Assembly (NCBI GenBank): GCA_031549605.1
Contig: JAVBPM010000031.1
Span: 30,223-94,222, forward strand
Direction of reading: 5' to 3'
Length of the DNA stretch: 64,000 nucleotides
Origin: WRAI01 sp031549605
Lineage (GTDB): Bacteria > Bacillota > Clostridia > Oscillospirales > UBA929
A model generated the notes under the pieces. That model was not told the DNA's origin, ran no database searches, and saw only the letters and a list, made by a program, of their open reading frames with translations. Numbering within the stretch: the first letter of the stretch is position 1; every line of letters begins with the position of its first letter. This document shows, in pieces, positions 17,014 to 26,396 of this stretch. Made by a program: the position numbers and the translations under genes.

Positions 17014-17746
17014 TCTGTTTAAGATTAAGATGAATGGTACATTTAAGTACTCAATAGACACTGAACTAAGAAATTCCTTGGAAAAGGGCATGTGGTTCAC
17101 ACGAAGTTCTGTTTACGTCCCCGTACTTCTTATTTTGCTACTCGTTGATATAGCCGGTTTTTTTCAGATTACGAATCAAGTAATCGTCTCTGCGCCTACT
17201 TTAAAGGGAATTATTGTTGTCGGGTTTGGCGTTGCGTTTGAGGTGGCGCCGTTATACATTGGTTACGCTGTTTGCCTAAGATGCTACGATCTTGGGGCGC
17301 CTATCCGGAACTATATTCTCTGTTTCTCCGCCTCATCTACTCTTCTCGGTATAGTCGCCAACTTCTTCTTGCGTTTTTTCACCTTGGACACAACCGCACC
17401 GAACCACTCCTTTACCGTTGCGCTAGTAATGTTTTTATTGCCAATTATCACGAGCCTAATGAACCTAGTCTTTGGCTGCCTAAGCTTCGACCCTCTGCTA
17501 ATGGAACTGCGGCGGTTGGCAAAGAAACTTTATACTTTAAAGTCGCTAAATAATCAGATGGTTGGGCTAATAGCGGAGTACAGTGCTGACTCTGACAACA
17601 AGCAGCTCGAGTTGTACGGCGCAAAGGTCGCTTACGACGATACAATAGAGGAGCTATCTTTGCTGCAGACACAGTTGAAGGCGTATGTGCAAACCTGCGC
17701 CACATCACAAAGCTTTATGACAGACATTGGAGGTCGAGCTATATGA
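17006..17746 (+). CDS. cargo operon gene 3, four-helix membrane protein
   Basis: A 246-residue integral membrane protein. Hydrophobic helices lie at about 32-52, 62-88, 95-118 and 126-153, followed by a 90-residue cytoplasmic-looking helical tail (ELRRLAKKLYTLKSLNNQM onward) with coiled-coil character. The number of helices and the long helical tail recall MotA/ExbB/ZorA-type stator proteins, but no conserved stator motif was identified, so this is only a resemblance. The start is the ATG at 17006 overlapping the stop of gene 2. It overlaps gene 4 by 4 bp (ATGA). Together with gene 4 it could form a membrane unit tied to the cell wall. Confidence 0.75.
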   Translation: MTDLFKIKMNGTFKYSIDTELRNSLEKGMWFTRSSVYVPVLLILLLVDIAGFFQITNQVIVSAPTLKGIIVVGFGVAFEVAPLYIGYAVCLRCYDLGAPIRNYILCFSASSTLLGIVANFFLRFFTLDTTAPNHSFTVALVMFLLPIITSLMNLVFGCLSFDPLLMELRRLAKKLYTLKSLNNQMVGLIAEYSADSDNKQLELYGAKVAYDDTIEELSLLQTQLKAYVQTCATSQSFMTDIGGRAI

Positions 17747-19059
17747 AAAAATTTCCAGTTGCGCTTCTTATATTCTTTTCCACAGCAATAAGCTTATTAT
17801 GCGGATGCGACCGTGTCCCCCCTCCCGGCCCCCCAGTAAAACTGGTCGTTCTGTTGGGCGCTCACTCCAACAGCAAGACTTTTGATCGAAAAGATATGTT
17901 GACACAGCAATTTACAACTGCATATTCATCTTTAGGTGGGATACGGGTAGTTGCGATTGATGGTACTCCTGATGTTTCACTTGACGAAAGCGGACAGGCT
18001 GTCGGTGCCCCCGATAAAGATAAATTCGCTGCATTCAAACTCAACAGAGATGTTTATACAGTCAGTCAGCTCGACCAACAGCTCAAACCGTTTGTCGATA
18101 CCGCGTACTTACAAATTGAAAAACTGCACCCAGATTGCGACGAATTTGACACTCTGATGGCTTTTTGGAAGTCCGAAGCAGCCTTCTCGAGCATTTACAC
18201 TGATGCATCCGACAAAACCACACCGAAAAAGATAATAATCATAATCGACACTGGGCTTAGCACCTCCGGGGCGTTAAACTTTGTAAATGCAGACTATTTG
18301 TCTCTGGCAGAGGCTGAAATTAACACACTAATTAATGGCCTTAGCGCTGCTAATGAATTGCCCGATCTGAATGGGGTCGACGTGTTTTGGTATGGCATAG
18401 GTGCAGTTGCCTCTCCACAAAAAAAACTATCCAACGGCCAAATCGAGAAACTTAAAGACATTTGGGAGGCGCTCATTAAAAAAGCCGGCGGCTATGTAGA
18501 GTTTTATCCCCTTGTCGAGACTGGCGATGAAAAGCAAGATTATACTGTTTCCGTTGTTCGCTTGCCCGCCACGCAAGAATCACCGACGCCAACAACAATG
18601 TCGCCCCCATCCCCGCACCCGTCTCGCTCAAATACTCCAACCAGCGTGTACTTCCACTATGAGACAACAAACTACTCCGACAGCCCACAAGCACTAAAAG
18701 ACTTGGAGTATGTTGCGAAACAAATCGAAAGCAATCCCGGCGAGAAATGGTGGATAATTGGCTGTACCGCCACAACTGAAAAACGTCTTTCAGTAAGCGA
18801 TATTCTACGCAGCAGGGACACAAACACTCCCCATTTATCTATTAAAAGGGTAAATGCCGTGTTGCGTTATTTCGAAGAATTAGGCATTCCTAAATCCCGG
18901 TTCATACTCTCCGCACAGGGGGCTTCTGACCCTTGGCACGTCTCCGACACAGTAGACACCGGGGCAATGCAAGAAAACCGACGCGTGATTCTCGTCCGCG
19001 ACAGTGATATTGCCAGCAACGAGGACAGAGCCAAACTTGAGCTTGGAGTCTTTGAGTAG
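17743..19059 (+). CDS. cargo operon gene 4, lipoprotein with vWA-like and OmpA-like domains
   Basis: A 438-residue lipoprotein with signal peptide and lipobox LCGC (Cys22). Residues about 32-270 show a pattern like a von Willebrand A domain: VKLVVLLGAHSNS at the start and a later IIIIIDTGLSTSG, a degenerate metal-site motif. A Ser/Pro/Thr linker (about 277-305) leads to an OmpA/MotB-type peptidoglycan-binding domain: the HLSIKRVNAVLRYFEELGI helix, FILSAQGASDPW, and a final ENRRVILVRD. An OmpA-like domain on a Gram-positive lipoprotein would tether the membrane to the wall. It ends the operon and is convergent with the phage late operon. Confidence 0.8.
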   Translation: MKKFPVALLIFFSTAISLLCGCDRVPPPGPPVKLVVLLGAHSNSKTFDRKDMLTQQFTTAYSSLGGIRVVAIDGTPDVSLDESGQAVGAPDKDKFAAFKLNRDVYTVSQLDQQLKPFVDTAYLQIEKLHPDCDEFDTLMAFWKSEAAFSSIYTDASDKTTPKKIIIIIDTGLSTSGALNFVNADYLSLAEAEINTLINGLSAANELPDLNGVDVFWYGIGAVASPQKKLSNGQIEKLKDIWEALIKKAGGYVEFYPLVETGDEKQDYTVSVVRLPATQESPTPTTMSPPSPHPSRSNTPTSVYFHYETTNYSDSPQALKDLEYVAKQIESNPGEKWWIIGCTATTEKRLSVSDILRSRDTNTPHLSIKRVNAVLRYFEELGIPKSRFILSAQGASDPWHVSDTVDTGAMQENRRVILVRDSDIASNEDRAKLELGVFE

Positions 19060-19089
19060 CAATCTCCGTCTATCTTTTCGCTACAAACC

Positions 19090-19127
19090 AAAAATAGGAC
19101 AGAGGAAGGACGACACCCCTTCCTCTG
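19090..19127 (-). terminator. late-operon terminator at convergent junction
   Basis: A 10-bp stem (CAGAGGAAGG, 19100-19109, and its complement, 19118-19127) is followed on the minus strand by TCCTATTTTTGG. It ends the leftward lysis/tail transcript and may also act on the cargo operon. Confidence 0.75.
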
Positions 19128-19161
19128 CCCGTAGAATTATGTATGGAATTGATTCCGTGTG

Positions 19162-19485
19162 CTAGTAATTACAATGCGCACTGTTCCGCTCGCCCCGCAT
19201 CTCCATCCCCTGCTTGACCCACTGGTGCCCGCCGGTGGCGACCAGTGCGCAGACGCCGCCCTGCTTGATGGCGACGAGCGCCACCTGCGCGACCTCGGAC
19301 AAGCTGCCTACCGGCATGGTCGTCAGCGCCGTGATGGCGGCCAGCAGGATGCCGACGCCGCCGAGTATGTACGGGATGAGCTTGTTGCTGATTTTCGGCG
19401 CATGGTGCTTGATGAGAGCGCCCAGCACAGCCAGCGCCGTGGTGATCCACACAAAGGTGGGGTTGATGAGCGTGTTGATGTCCAT
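19162..19485 (-). CDS. phage holin
   Basis: A 107-residue protein with hydrophobic segments at about 10-24, 38-60 and a weaker one at about 64-88, the layout of a small holin. It forms membrane lesions at the end of the lytic cycle so that the endolysin reaches the wall. The start ATG overlaps the endolysin stop (TGATG), with GGGGTGAAG upstream. It is the last gene of the late operon. Family assignment rests on size, topology and neighbour. Confidence 0.75.
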   Translation of the reverse strand: MDINTLINPTFVWITTALAVLGALIKHHAPKISNKLIPYILGGVGILLAAITALTTMPVGSLSEVAQVALVAIKQGGVCALVATGGHQWVKQGMEMRGERNSAHCNY

Positions 19486-20291
19486 CACTTCACCCCGAGT
19501 TTCTTAGCCATGCGGCCCTGCACGACAAGCCCGCGCAGGTCCGACTCTTTGATGGCCAGCTTGCCGTCGCCGACGCCGCCGAGCAGATTGTGGTCGACCA
19601 GATACTTGATAGGCTCCTGTGCCCAGACGGGCAGTTCCTCAATGGTGTTGTACACCGGCGCATTCACCTTCTGCTCCAGCGCGTCGATGCGGTCGCTCAA
19701 TTCCTCATACTGTGTCATGGTCAAGCCCTCCTCGTTCTTTTCATATTTGGCGTAGTTGGGTCGTGCGTAGCCCGCGATGCGCGAGTAAGCCAGCGCGTAG
19801 CGTTTGATGGCCACCTCGCCGCCGTTGGCGATGACCTCACTGCCGCCGCTGGTGTTGCCCTCGATGGTGTAGACGTTCTTGGCGTCGACCTTGCAGACGA
19901 TGCCGGTGTGGACAATCAAGTTCTTGTCCTTAGCGTCGCGGAACATGATGATGTCGCCCGGCTGCGGGTTGCCGTCGACCCACATCCCCTTTTTCTTAAA
20001 CATCTTCGTGCCGGTCGTGCAACCGGCAAAGTGCGGCGCGATGTCCTGCTGGATGGCCGTGCCCAGCGCCCGGCGCATAACGCAGCTGACGAACATGGCG
20101 CACCACGGCTCGCCCTGCAGGGTAGAGCCAAAGTAGTCCTTGTACCACTTGGCAAAGATGGTGTAGTTGTCGCGTCCGGCATTGGCCTTGAAGTTGAGCA
20201 GATAGGCCTCGGACGGGTTGGTGGTGCGCTTCTTTTCGAGGTAGCCGAGCCATTTGTTGGCCTCGGCCAGCACCGCGTTGGCTAATTCCAT
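19485..20291 (-). CDS. endolysin, CHAP-type cysteine peptidase/amidase
   Basis: A 268-residue lysin that cuts peptidoglycan during phage release. The CHAP/NlpC-like core has the catalytic Cys in GEPWCAMFVSCV and the His in NLIVHTGIVCKV, followed by the turn YTIEGNTSGG. A linker with TMTQYEELSDRIDALEQKV (short coiled coil) leads to a C-terminal segment (TIEELPVWAQEPIKYLVDHN...) seen on many clostridial phage lysins and probably wall-binding. There is no signal peptide, which fits holin-dependent release. AAGGAG lies before the ATG. Confidence 0.85.
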   Translation of the reverse strand: MELANAVLAEANKWLGYLEKKRTTNPSEAYLLNFKANAGRDNYTIFAKWYKDYFGSTLQGEPWCAMFVSCVMRRALGTAIQQDIAPHFAGCTTGTKMFKKKGMWVDGNPQPGDIIMFRDAKDKNLIVHTGIVCKVDAKNVYTIEGNTSGGSEVIANGGEVAIKRYALAYSRIAGYARPNYAKYEKNEEGLTMTQYEELSDRIDALEQKVNAPVYNTIEELPVWAQEPIKYLVDHNLLGGVGDGKLAIKESDLRGLVVQGRMAKKLGVK

Positions 20292-20304
20292 GGTGTACTC
20301 CTTT

Positions 20305-20610
20305 CTATTCCGACTCAGAGGTTGGCCAGTCCATCATTTTCTTATAGAGAGACTCAGCCGTGCCGTTGCCGTCCATTTGCTTGTAGGCCTTGTAGACCTC
20401 ATCCAGCGTCTTTCGCGCGTAGATGGGCAGACACATCGGCTCCTCGTACTTGTTGTACATCTGCACAATGCGGTCGTACAGAATGGCCTTCATGCCACTT
20501 TGTGCGGCTGACAACTTCTTGAACATCTTTTTCATGTAGGCGATCAGTCCCGCCCACACCGCCGTTGTCAGCAGCGAAAACCCTACCGCGATGAATGTGT
20601 CTGTGCTCAT
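20305..20610 (-). CDS. small phage membrane protein, possible second holin
   Basis: A 101-residue protein with one N-terminal membrane segment (about 6-26), followed by a basic and helical cytoplasmic part with RIVQMYNKYEEPMCLPIYARKTL and a KQMDGNGTAESLYKKM end. Proteins with this layout lie beside endolysins in clostridial phages and are called holin-like or haemolysin XhlA-like. The start ATG after AAAAGGTGATGCGT is preferred over the GTG three codons upstream. It precedes the endolysin by 13 bp. Confidence 0.65.
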   Translation of the reverse strand: MSTDTFIAVGFSLLTTAVWAGLIAYMKKMFKKLSAAQSGMKAILYDRIVQMYNKYEEPMCLPIYARKTLDEVYKAYKQMDGNGTAESLYKKMMDWPTSESE

Positions 20611-20650
20611 ACGCATCACCTTTTCTGCAAAAATAATACGCCCTGCGGTG

Positions 20651-21085
20651 TTACTGGAAATAGGTCAGGTCGCTGTAATACCGTGCATTAGCCGCCATAA
20701 GCCACTGATAGCAGGTCCACAGTGCGGCCAATATCCGCTCGATATCGTTGGCGTTCTCATAGGTGCGGAGCTGCACGGGCGCCGGTGGCGTGTCTGGCAG
20801 CACCGCAAATACGCGCCGAAGCTCGGCGACACTGGACAAGGTCAGCGCATTGAGTTGTTGGGTGACGAGCGTGCCCTGCTCCCAGTCTGCTTTTCCCCAC
20901 GCGCTATTGCTGTACCCGGCTGCATTCAGCGCCACGGACAACTCATTGATTGCTCCTCCCACCCGATTGCGGTCAATGTGATCATAGCAACCCTTGAGAC
21001 GCTGCGCAGCATTCACGCCGCTGGCTTGGCAAGCTTGCGCCTCCGCCACATCCGCCGCCGTTCTGTCGTATACAAGCGCCTCCAT
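20651..21085 (-). CDS. phage tail-associated hypothetical protein
   Basis: A 144-residue soluble protein, helical, beginning EALVYDRTAADV. Many clostridial phages have a short protein with this opening between tail fibre and lysis genes; role unknown. It starts 3 bp after the tail-fibre gene and shares the late operon. Confidence 0.6.
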   Translation of the reverse strand: MEALVYDRTAADVAEAQACQASGVNAAQRLKGCYDHIDRNRVGGAINELSVALNAAGYSNSAWGKADWEQGTLVTQQLNALTLSSVAELRRVFAVLPDTPPAPVQLRTYENANDIERILAALWTCYQWLMAANARYYSDLTYFQ

Positions 21086-21088
21086 GAA

Positions 21089-22795
21089 CTAGGCCTCGCC
21101 GCCGAATCTCGGATTGCCGAGGTAGGTAAGCGTGCCATCAAAGTCAACCACGCCAATCGCCTTGGATCCGGGATACTTAGGCGCGAATTGGTAGCTATTG
21201 CCCTGCGCCATATACACTTTTTTCCCCGCATTTGGCGACCCCAAGTTGACGGCCTTAACCCGCATGGGGCCGATAGCAACTAGACAGGCATTACCCGTGG
21301 GTGTGTTGCCCGAAGCCTCCAGCGCAACGCCCATAATTTTAGGCTCGACGGCCGAGGTGTCGGCGGTGTACAGATATGTTGTAGCCGTCGAACCGGCGAC
21401 GTAAATTGTCGGTGGGCTGTTTGGCATAACGCTCACCAGTTTGACCGACGTTCCGGCGTCCAGTATGTTGGTAGTGACCTCGCCAATAAGTACATTTGGC
21501 CATTGTTCAGAGGTATCAAAGGAGTAGATTGTGCAGCTCAGCGTCCCCGTCGACGCGTCCAGGTTTACCGCCTCAAAGTGGGCAAATGTGTCATACCTGT
21601 GCCGCAAGTCCTTCAGAGCGTAGGGCTTGGCCGACGGGTGGCTCGTTGACGCCCACAGCGAAAGCGTGCCGCTGTCCGCCGTGATCACGGTAAAGGCTGT
21701 CATACCCCTGAACTCCGCGACTACAACACGCCCATCCACCGTTGTGACAATTGGGTTGGCGTACGATATCGCCATGGTTGCATCCTCGCTGATGGAAAGC
21801 GTATTGCCCGCCCAGTTGATAAGCACCGCGTGGGATGTACCATTGGGCGCCTTGACAATGGCCACAGCATATTCGCTGTCGAGTATCGCAATCGGCGGCG
21901 TCTCTGTCGCGGCGGCATCGTAGGATGTTGTGCTCGATGGGTAAAGCGAGCTGTATCGGATGACAGGGCTGCCTGTTGCATGCGCGTCGACCTTTACAAA
22001 GTACGTACCGGCAGCTGTAACTACCTGCAACAGAAAATCAGCCGTATTTACCGCTCTACGTGCAACTGTGTAGCGCTGCACATTGGTCAGCGACATACTG
22101 ACGAGGCCAGTCCCATCGGAAAACATGACATTGTCAATAATATTAAACGTGCGGTAATACAACAGGTTGTTGATGATGAGAAATAGGCAGCCGCGATTGC
22201 CCGACGCGTGTGCGGACACAAACGCCGGCGAGGTCGATGGAATGCCAATCGACAGCGACGAGCGCTGCGTCAAAACGCCTGTCTGCCCATCTACGGTAAA
22301 CGAGCGCAAGTCTAGTCGCGGTGGACCGGATAACACCTTATAGCCAAACAGGCAGTTGTCGGATGCGCCCTGGCCGCACATTGCGAACCCGCTTGCGGCC
22401 GAACCCGCCGCCTTTGCTACCGGCACCGTTTCGTCGCTTTCATAGGCTACCTCGGCCATCTTGACCCCGTTATTTCCGTCCATGTACACGGCAGCCCCTG
22501 CGCTCACAGCGCCCGACGCTCGAAAGGTGACGCCGTGCCAGTCGGAGATGTCCTTCATGTTATTGGGCGCAATTGGGATGGCACCATAGCCGGGGGATGA
22601 CGACGGAGTATCAGCCAGCCAGTCCTCAATCGGTTGCTGGAAGGCCTTGTTAATTTTCGTGCCTTCCTGCGATACTGTGCCGGGTGCCGGCACGAGGTCG
22701 TAGGTCCCAGCGTTGCTGCCGTCCGGTGCTTTCAGGGTGTAGCGGTTTGGAAACTGAACCACGCGGTCCTTAACATCCCTTTTGTTAAATTTCAT
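21089..22795 (-). CDS. phage tail fibre / appendage protein
   Basis: A 568-residue protein. Its N-terminus (RVVQFPNRYTLKA... then GTYDLVPAPGTVSQEG and INKAF) matches the N-terminal attachment region of tail appendage proteins in many Firmicutes phages. The rest is beta-rich with many short hydrophobic strands and few charged residues, as expected for a fibre or receptor-contact protein. It has a GGAGGAAAAAG site. It lies between the tail hub gene and the small gene at 20651. Confidence 0.7.
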   Translation of the reverse strand: MKFNKRDVKDRVVQFPNRYTLKAPDGSNAGTYDLVPAPGTVSQEGTKINKAFQQPIEDWLADTPSSSPGYGAIPIAPNNMKDISDWHGVTFRASGAVSAGAAVYMDGNNGVKMAEVAYESDETVPVAKAAGSAASGFAMCGQGASDNCLFGYKVLSGPPRLDLRSFTVDGQTGVLTQRSSLSIGIPSTSPAFVSAHASGNRGCLFLIINNLLYYRTFNIIDNVMFSDGTGLVSMSLTNVQRYTVARRAVNTADFLLQVVTAAGTYFVKVDAHATGSPVIRYSSLYPSSTTSYDAAATETPPIAILDSEYAVAIVKAPNGTSHAVLINWAGNTLSISEDATMAISYANPIVTTVDGRVVVAEFRGMTAFTVITADSGTLSLWASTSHPSAKPYALKDLRHRYDTFAHFEAVNLDASTGTLSCTIYSFDTSEQWPNVLIGEVTTNILDAGTSVKLVSVMPNSPPTIYVAGSTATTYLYTADTSAVEPKIMGVALEASGNTPTGNACLVAIGPMRVKAVNLGSPNAGKKVYMAQGNSYQFAPKYPGSKAIGVVDFDGTLTYLGNPRFGGEA

Positions 22796-22811
22796 ACTCT
22801 TTTTCCTCCTT

Positions 22812-24422
22812 CTATGTAGACGTCCGTCCGATTACGGACCCCGTCGCTCTGATGTTTGTTGTGCCGAACTGTAGGGCCAGGCGCTCCATAACGCCAACCG
22901 CGCCGCCCAGCGAGGTGGTCTGCCCCACGCCTTCAAACGCGTAGAGATAACCACCTTCAAACGACGCTGTCGCTCGATAATATCCGTATAGCCGCTCCAT
23001 TAACCCCTCAATGTCACTCGCCAGCGTCTGCTGTTTGACTTCCTCCACGTCGGCATCGACAGAAAGGTCTGGCGGGCAACTGATAGCCTTTTCGGAGTGC
23101 GTATACTTCATGCCGTTGATGATTGTGTCGCGCACCGGATCGCCGGTCAGCGTTACAAAGTTGGTGCCCTGCTCGACAATAGTGCCGTTGTACACGGTGA
23201 TGTTGTATACCGGCCCGTCAAATTTGACAGTCCGCTGTCCCACGAACTGCTCTTTGAACAGTGTCTCTTGTGCACCGGCGTCCTCGGTGTATGTGTGCTG
23301 CGTAAAGACAATGCCGTCCTTTGGCTTTTGCAGCGACTTTTTGCCGCCGGTATAAGTTCGGTCGGACAAGACAGTTGCCGCCGCATCGGGCGACGGCCGT
23401 ATGATCCTCACCGTGCTGCCGCGTGACGCGTCAGGATAAACGCCCAGCGCACAGCACACCAGCGCCAATGCGTCGCGCCGCTTGCAGATAGGAATCCATC
23501 CGTGCAGCGGCGCGTGGAGAATATCGTCTGTCGCCTCAATGTGGAATAGCCCGCCCACAATGTCAGCCAACACATCACGGGCATAGGTGCCGAAATAGAT
23601 TCCGCCCATAAATTCGGGTCGGCTGTCTAGCACACCCAGTGCGTCGACGGCGTCAATGGCGTACTTTTTGTGCGCCACACCAAGTTCTTCCACCGCTTCA
23701 GTCACGTAGAAATGGCCAACCTCGTTATCGTTCCATAGCACACTCAGCTCTTGCTCGGTCGAAAAACGAAAAGGAACCTGATCGGCCGTGTTGACGTTGA
23801 CCTTCGCGCTGTCAATGTAAACAGTGCGGCATGAGCCGTCCATGCCCTTGTTGACGACAACGCCACCCACCTCCAGCTCGTCCGGGCCAAACTCGCGACG
23901 CATACCAAAGATTAGCTTTTCAAACTTCAAAAAGGCGTGTCCGTAGTTCAGTGTGTGAAAGGTAACGGCGACCCCGTCATAGTTGTCCACCTCTTGCAGA
24001 CAGACATATTCAGCTCTGTCGGGGTAGTAGTCACGCCGCACGAGTTGCACAGCCCCTCGGTACCACGCCACGCTCACCGCTGTAGCAAAGCAGTTCTTGG
24101 CTGGGTCAAACCGCAGCGTAACGCCAATCGACGAGATAGGCTTTGTCAACGCAACGTGTAGCGAGGGCAGAAGCGGAAATGAGCCGTCCGCCTCCGAAAG
24201 TGATGCGCTCCACAATCCGTGCGGCCGACGCGCATCAAATTCAACGCAACTGCCATCGAGCACAAACTGGTTGTGTTCACAGGTCTGCTCCTTGCATCCG
24301 TTGGCCGTGTCGTCCAGCAGCGTCGTCAATCGGCTAAACGATGCGTTCTGCGTAACCGTGGTCACCGAAGCCGACTCCCGTGTGCCGACCGCGACGTCGT
24401 GATAGACCACCTTGAGCGCCAT
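22812..24422 (-). CDS. phage tail hub / baseplate protein
   Basis: A 536-residue beta-rich protein of the distal tail. The position, after the small tail protein and before the appendage gene, and the mixture of carbohydrate-binding-like first half (LRFDPAKNCFATAVSVAWYRG) and hub-like second half fit a baseplate component that holds fibres. No catalytic motif was recognised. The gene is 1 bp from its upstream neighbour, so it is coupled. Confidence 0.6.
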   Translation of the reverse strand: MALKVVYHDVAVGTRESASVTTVTQNASFSRLTTLLDDTANGCKEQTCEHNQFVLDGSCVEFDARRPHGLWSASLSEADGSFPLLPSLHVALTKPISSIGVTLRFDPAKNCFATAVSVAWYRGAVQLVRRDYYPDRAEYVCLQEVDNYDGVAVTFHTLNYGHAFLKFEKLIFGMRREFGPDELEVGGVVVNKGMDGSCRTVYIDSAKVNVNTADQVPFRFSTEQELSVLWNDNEVGHFYVTEAVEELGVAHKKYAIDAVDALGVLDSRPEFMGGIYFGTYARDVLADIVGGLFHIEATDDILHAPLHGWIPICKRRDALALVCCALGVYPDASRGSTVRIIRPSPDAAATVLSDRTYTGGKKSLQKPKDGIVFTQHTYTEDAGAQETLFKEQFVGQRTVKFDGPVYNITVYNGTIVEQGTNFVTLTGDPVRDTIINGMKYTHSEKAISCPPDLSVDADVEEVKQQTLASDIEGLMERLYGYYRATASFEGGYLYAFEGVGQTTSLGGAVGVMERLALQFGTTNIRATGSVIGRTST

Positions 24423-24423
24423 G

Positions 24424-24813
24424 CTAACCCACCACCCGTCGCGGTTTCAGCTGCGTCACGGTGAACTGAATGCCGCCGAAGCGATTGCCGTTGTGCGCCT
24501 TGCGCAGGACGTCGCTGACTGACGTAATCTTAGCGGCAAAGGTAATCTCCCCCTGCGCGTAAGGCAGCGTCACAACGCGCGGGCTCTTGGGCGCTGTCAA
24601 GTCCTCGACAAAGGCGTCGTATTGCGCTTTGTCGCCGCCTCGCGGCTCGACCGTCACGTCAAAGCTCTCGCGCGTGGCAATGGCGTCGGCCACCTCGCTA
24701 CCGTCCATCAACAGCCCCGCCGTGACGCTGTCAATCTGAATGTCAAAGCTGCGCTTGATAACGCCCACCTCGCCGACGTTGTACCCAACGCCGTCCAGCT
24801 TGATTAAACTCAT
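24424..24813 (-). CDS. small phage tail protein
   Basis: A 129-residue protein, mostly beta with segments DGVGYNVGEVGVIKRSF and RFGGIQFTVTQLKPRR. The size and position suggest a distal-tail or joining protein. It has GAGGGG before the ATG. No firm family. Confidence 0.6.
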   Translation of the reverse strand: MSLIKLDGVGYNVGEVGVIKRSFDIQIDSVTAGLLMDGSEVADAIATRESFDVTVEPRGGDKAQYDAFVEDLTAPKSPRVVTLPYAQGEITFAAKITSVSDVLRKAHNGNRFGGIQFTVTQLKPRRVVG

Positions 24814-24827
24814 AGTGCCCCTCCCCG

Positions 24828-26396
24828 TTACGCGGCCATATCGATAAAATACGGATACTCTTCATTGCCGGACAACTCCAGCTCAGACAACGGCTTAATG
24901 TACTTGGCCATCGTCGACCAGTTGGCCGCCGCCTTGTATGCTGCCACCGACTCGACCGGCACGTAGATGGCGCCCAGTTTGTTGAGCGCGCTGATGTAGC
25001 TGGCATTGGCCAGCGCCGGAGGCACGGTTGCCAAAAACACCAGCTCAGTGATGCCGGTCGATGTGATGCTGCCGGTGATGCTCGTAAAATTTTCGCCGAT
25101 AACCAGCCGTTGCAAGCCGTTGTTGTTGGCCAGTGCCGGCAGCGGCATTTCGTTTTCCGGCAGCAGCTCCAACGTCCCGCGCAGTAGCTGTACCCAGTTG
25201 GCCGTATTGGTCGCAGCTGTACCGGTCAGAATGATGCGCAGGTTGTGCAGTGGCAGCGAGTAGGTGTTCAACATCATGCCCGTACCCGAGCACCGCACCG
25301 TATAGGCCAGATTGACCGTGTGTGACAGGTAATAGGAGTAGAAGGCGTTGATGCCCACCTCACGGATTGTGTCAGTGATTTGCTCGGACGCTGAGCCGTT
25401 GTCAAAGAAGTTATCCGGTAACGAGCTGATGCCACGAGGTAAAACATAGCGCCCCAATGCAGCCGTTAAAAACATCCCATACTTCTCCAGCGTCTGCACT
25501 GTGGCAGGTATGGAGATAGACCGCATTTGCTTGGCACTGTTGAACGAGTACGCTGCAATTGTAGTGTACCCGCGCGGTATGGTCAGGTGCCGCAGCATAT
25601 AGTTGTTATACGTCAAGTATTGCACCATGTCGCTGTTTTGCCCGTTGGCGGGTAGTGACACATACCGCAAGTTGTAGAAGTTGTAACAGGTGTAATTGCG
25701 CAGTACCACGTAATCGGAAAAGTACACCTTGAGTATCCCCGCCGACGATGTCGACGCCACCATTGGCGTGCTGGCTGTCCCGTTTCCCATACGGTACGGG
25801 ACGTTGTCACGGCTTTTTACCTTGATGTGATACAAGCCCTCATCGCTGTAAGTATGCGCCTTGGTGCCGCCTGTGGGCACGGTATAAGCCTCCGTCACCC
25901 CGTCGCCCCAATCGATGTCTACCATTGCCGCATCGCTCTCGCGAGCGAAGTACAGCGAACACGCCAGCGTGTACTGCGATACGGCCTTAAACCAGATGTG
26001 TGTGCAGTCATCGACTGTTCTGTACGTCGCGCCGACGTCGATGTGGCCGGGTATCGTTAGTCCCCGTTCACTCTCGCGGTAGCGCAGGTTGCTCAGTTCC
26101 TCCAACGTGTAATTCCAACCGGCGAACTCCAGCCACTCGTCGTGGCAGGGCGCTTCGGCGGGATACGCCGCGCTCTGTCCGGTGTGGTAGCACTTGCTCG
26201 ACAGCACCGTGCCGTCTATATCAAAAAACCGCACCTCGTGCGGCCCGTTGGCGATGGACAGTATCTTGTCGGGGTAGTCCTCGACTGGCGTGCCCTCCGG
26301 CACCGGCTGACCCTGCGCCTCGATGGCAGCCTTGATGCCATCGAGCCCGGCGTTGGCGCGCGTTATGTCGTCGCTGTATATTGCCACAACGCTCAT
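24828..26396 (-). CDS. tail protein with PKD-like and BspA-type leucine-rich repeats
   Basis: A 522-residue protein. The N-terminal 50 residues (a short helical region with DGIKAAIEAQGQPVPEG) are typical of phage tail attachment regions. A PKD-like domain follows near 165-200 (IDWGDGVTEAYTV... HTYSDEGLYHIKVKS). The second half has BspA-type LRR units (LRHLTIPRGYTTIAAYSF, MRSISIPATVQTLEKYGMF) and ends with a VPVESVAAYKAAANWSTMA repeat, the usual BspA capping unit. It is probably a receptor-binding or mucosal adhesin on the virion. It overlaps the collagen-like gene by 4 bp. Confidence 0.8.
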   Translation of the reverse strand: MSVVAIYSDDITRANAGLDGIKAAIEAQGQPVPEGTPVEDYPDKILSIANGPHEVRFFDIDGTVLSSKCYHTGQSAAYPAEAPCHDEWLEFAGWNYTLEELSNLRYRESERGLTIPGHIDVGATYRTVDDCTHIWFKAVSQYTLACSLYFARESDAAMVDIDWGDGVTEAYTVPTGGTKAHTYSDEGLYHIKVKSRDNVPYRMGNGTASTPMVASTSSAGILKVYFSDYVVLRNYTCYNFYNLRYVSLPANGQNSDMVQYLTYNNYMLRHLTIPRGYTTIAAYSFNSAKQMRSISIPATVQTLEKYGMFLTAALGRYVLPRGISSLPDNFFDNGSASEQITDTIREVGINAFYSYYLSHTVNLAYTVRCSGTGMMLNTYSLPLHNLRIILTGTAATNTANWVQLLRGTLELLPENEMPLPALANNNGLQRLVIGENFTSITGSITSTGITELVFLATVPPALANASYISALNKLGAIYVPVESVAAYKAAANWSTMAKYIKPLSELELSGNEEYPYFIDMAA

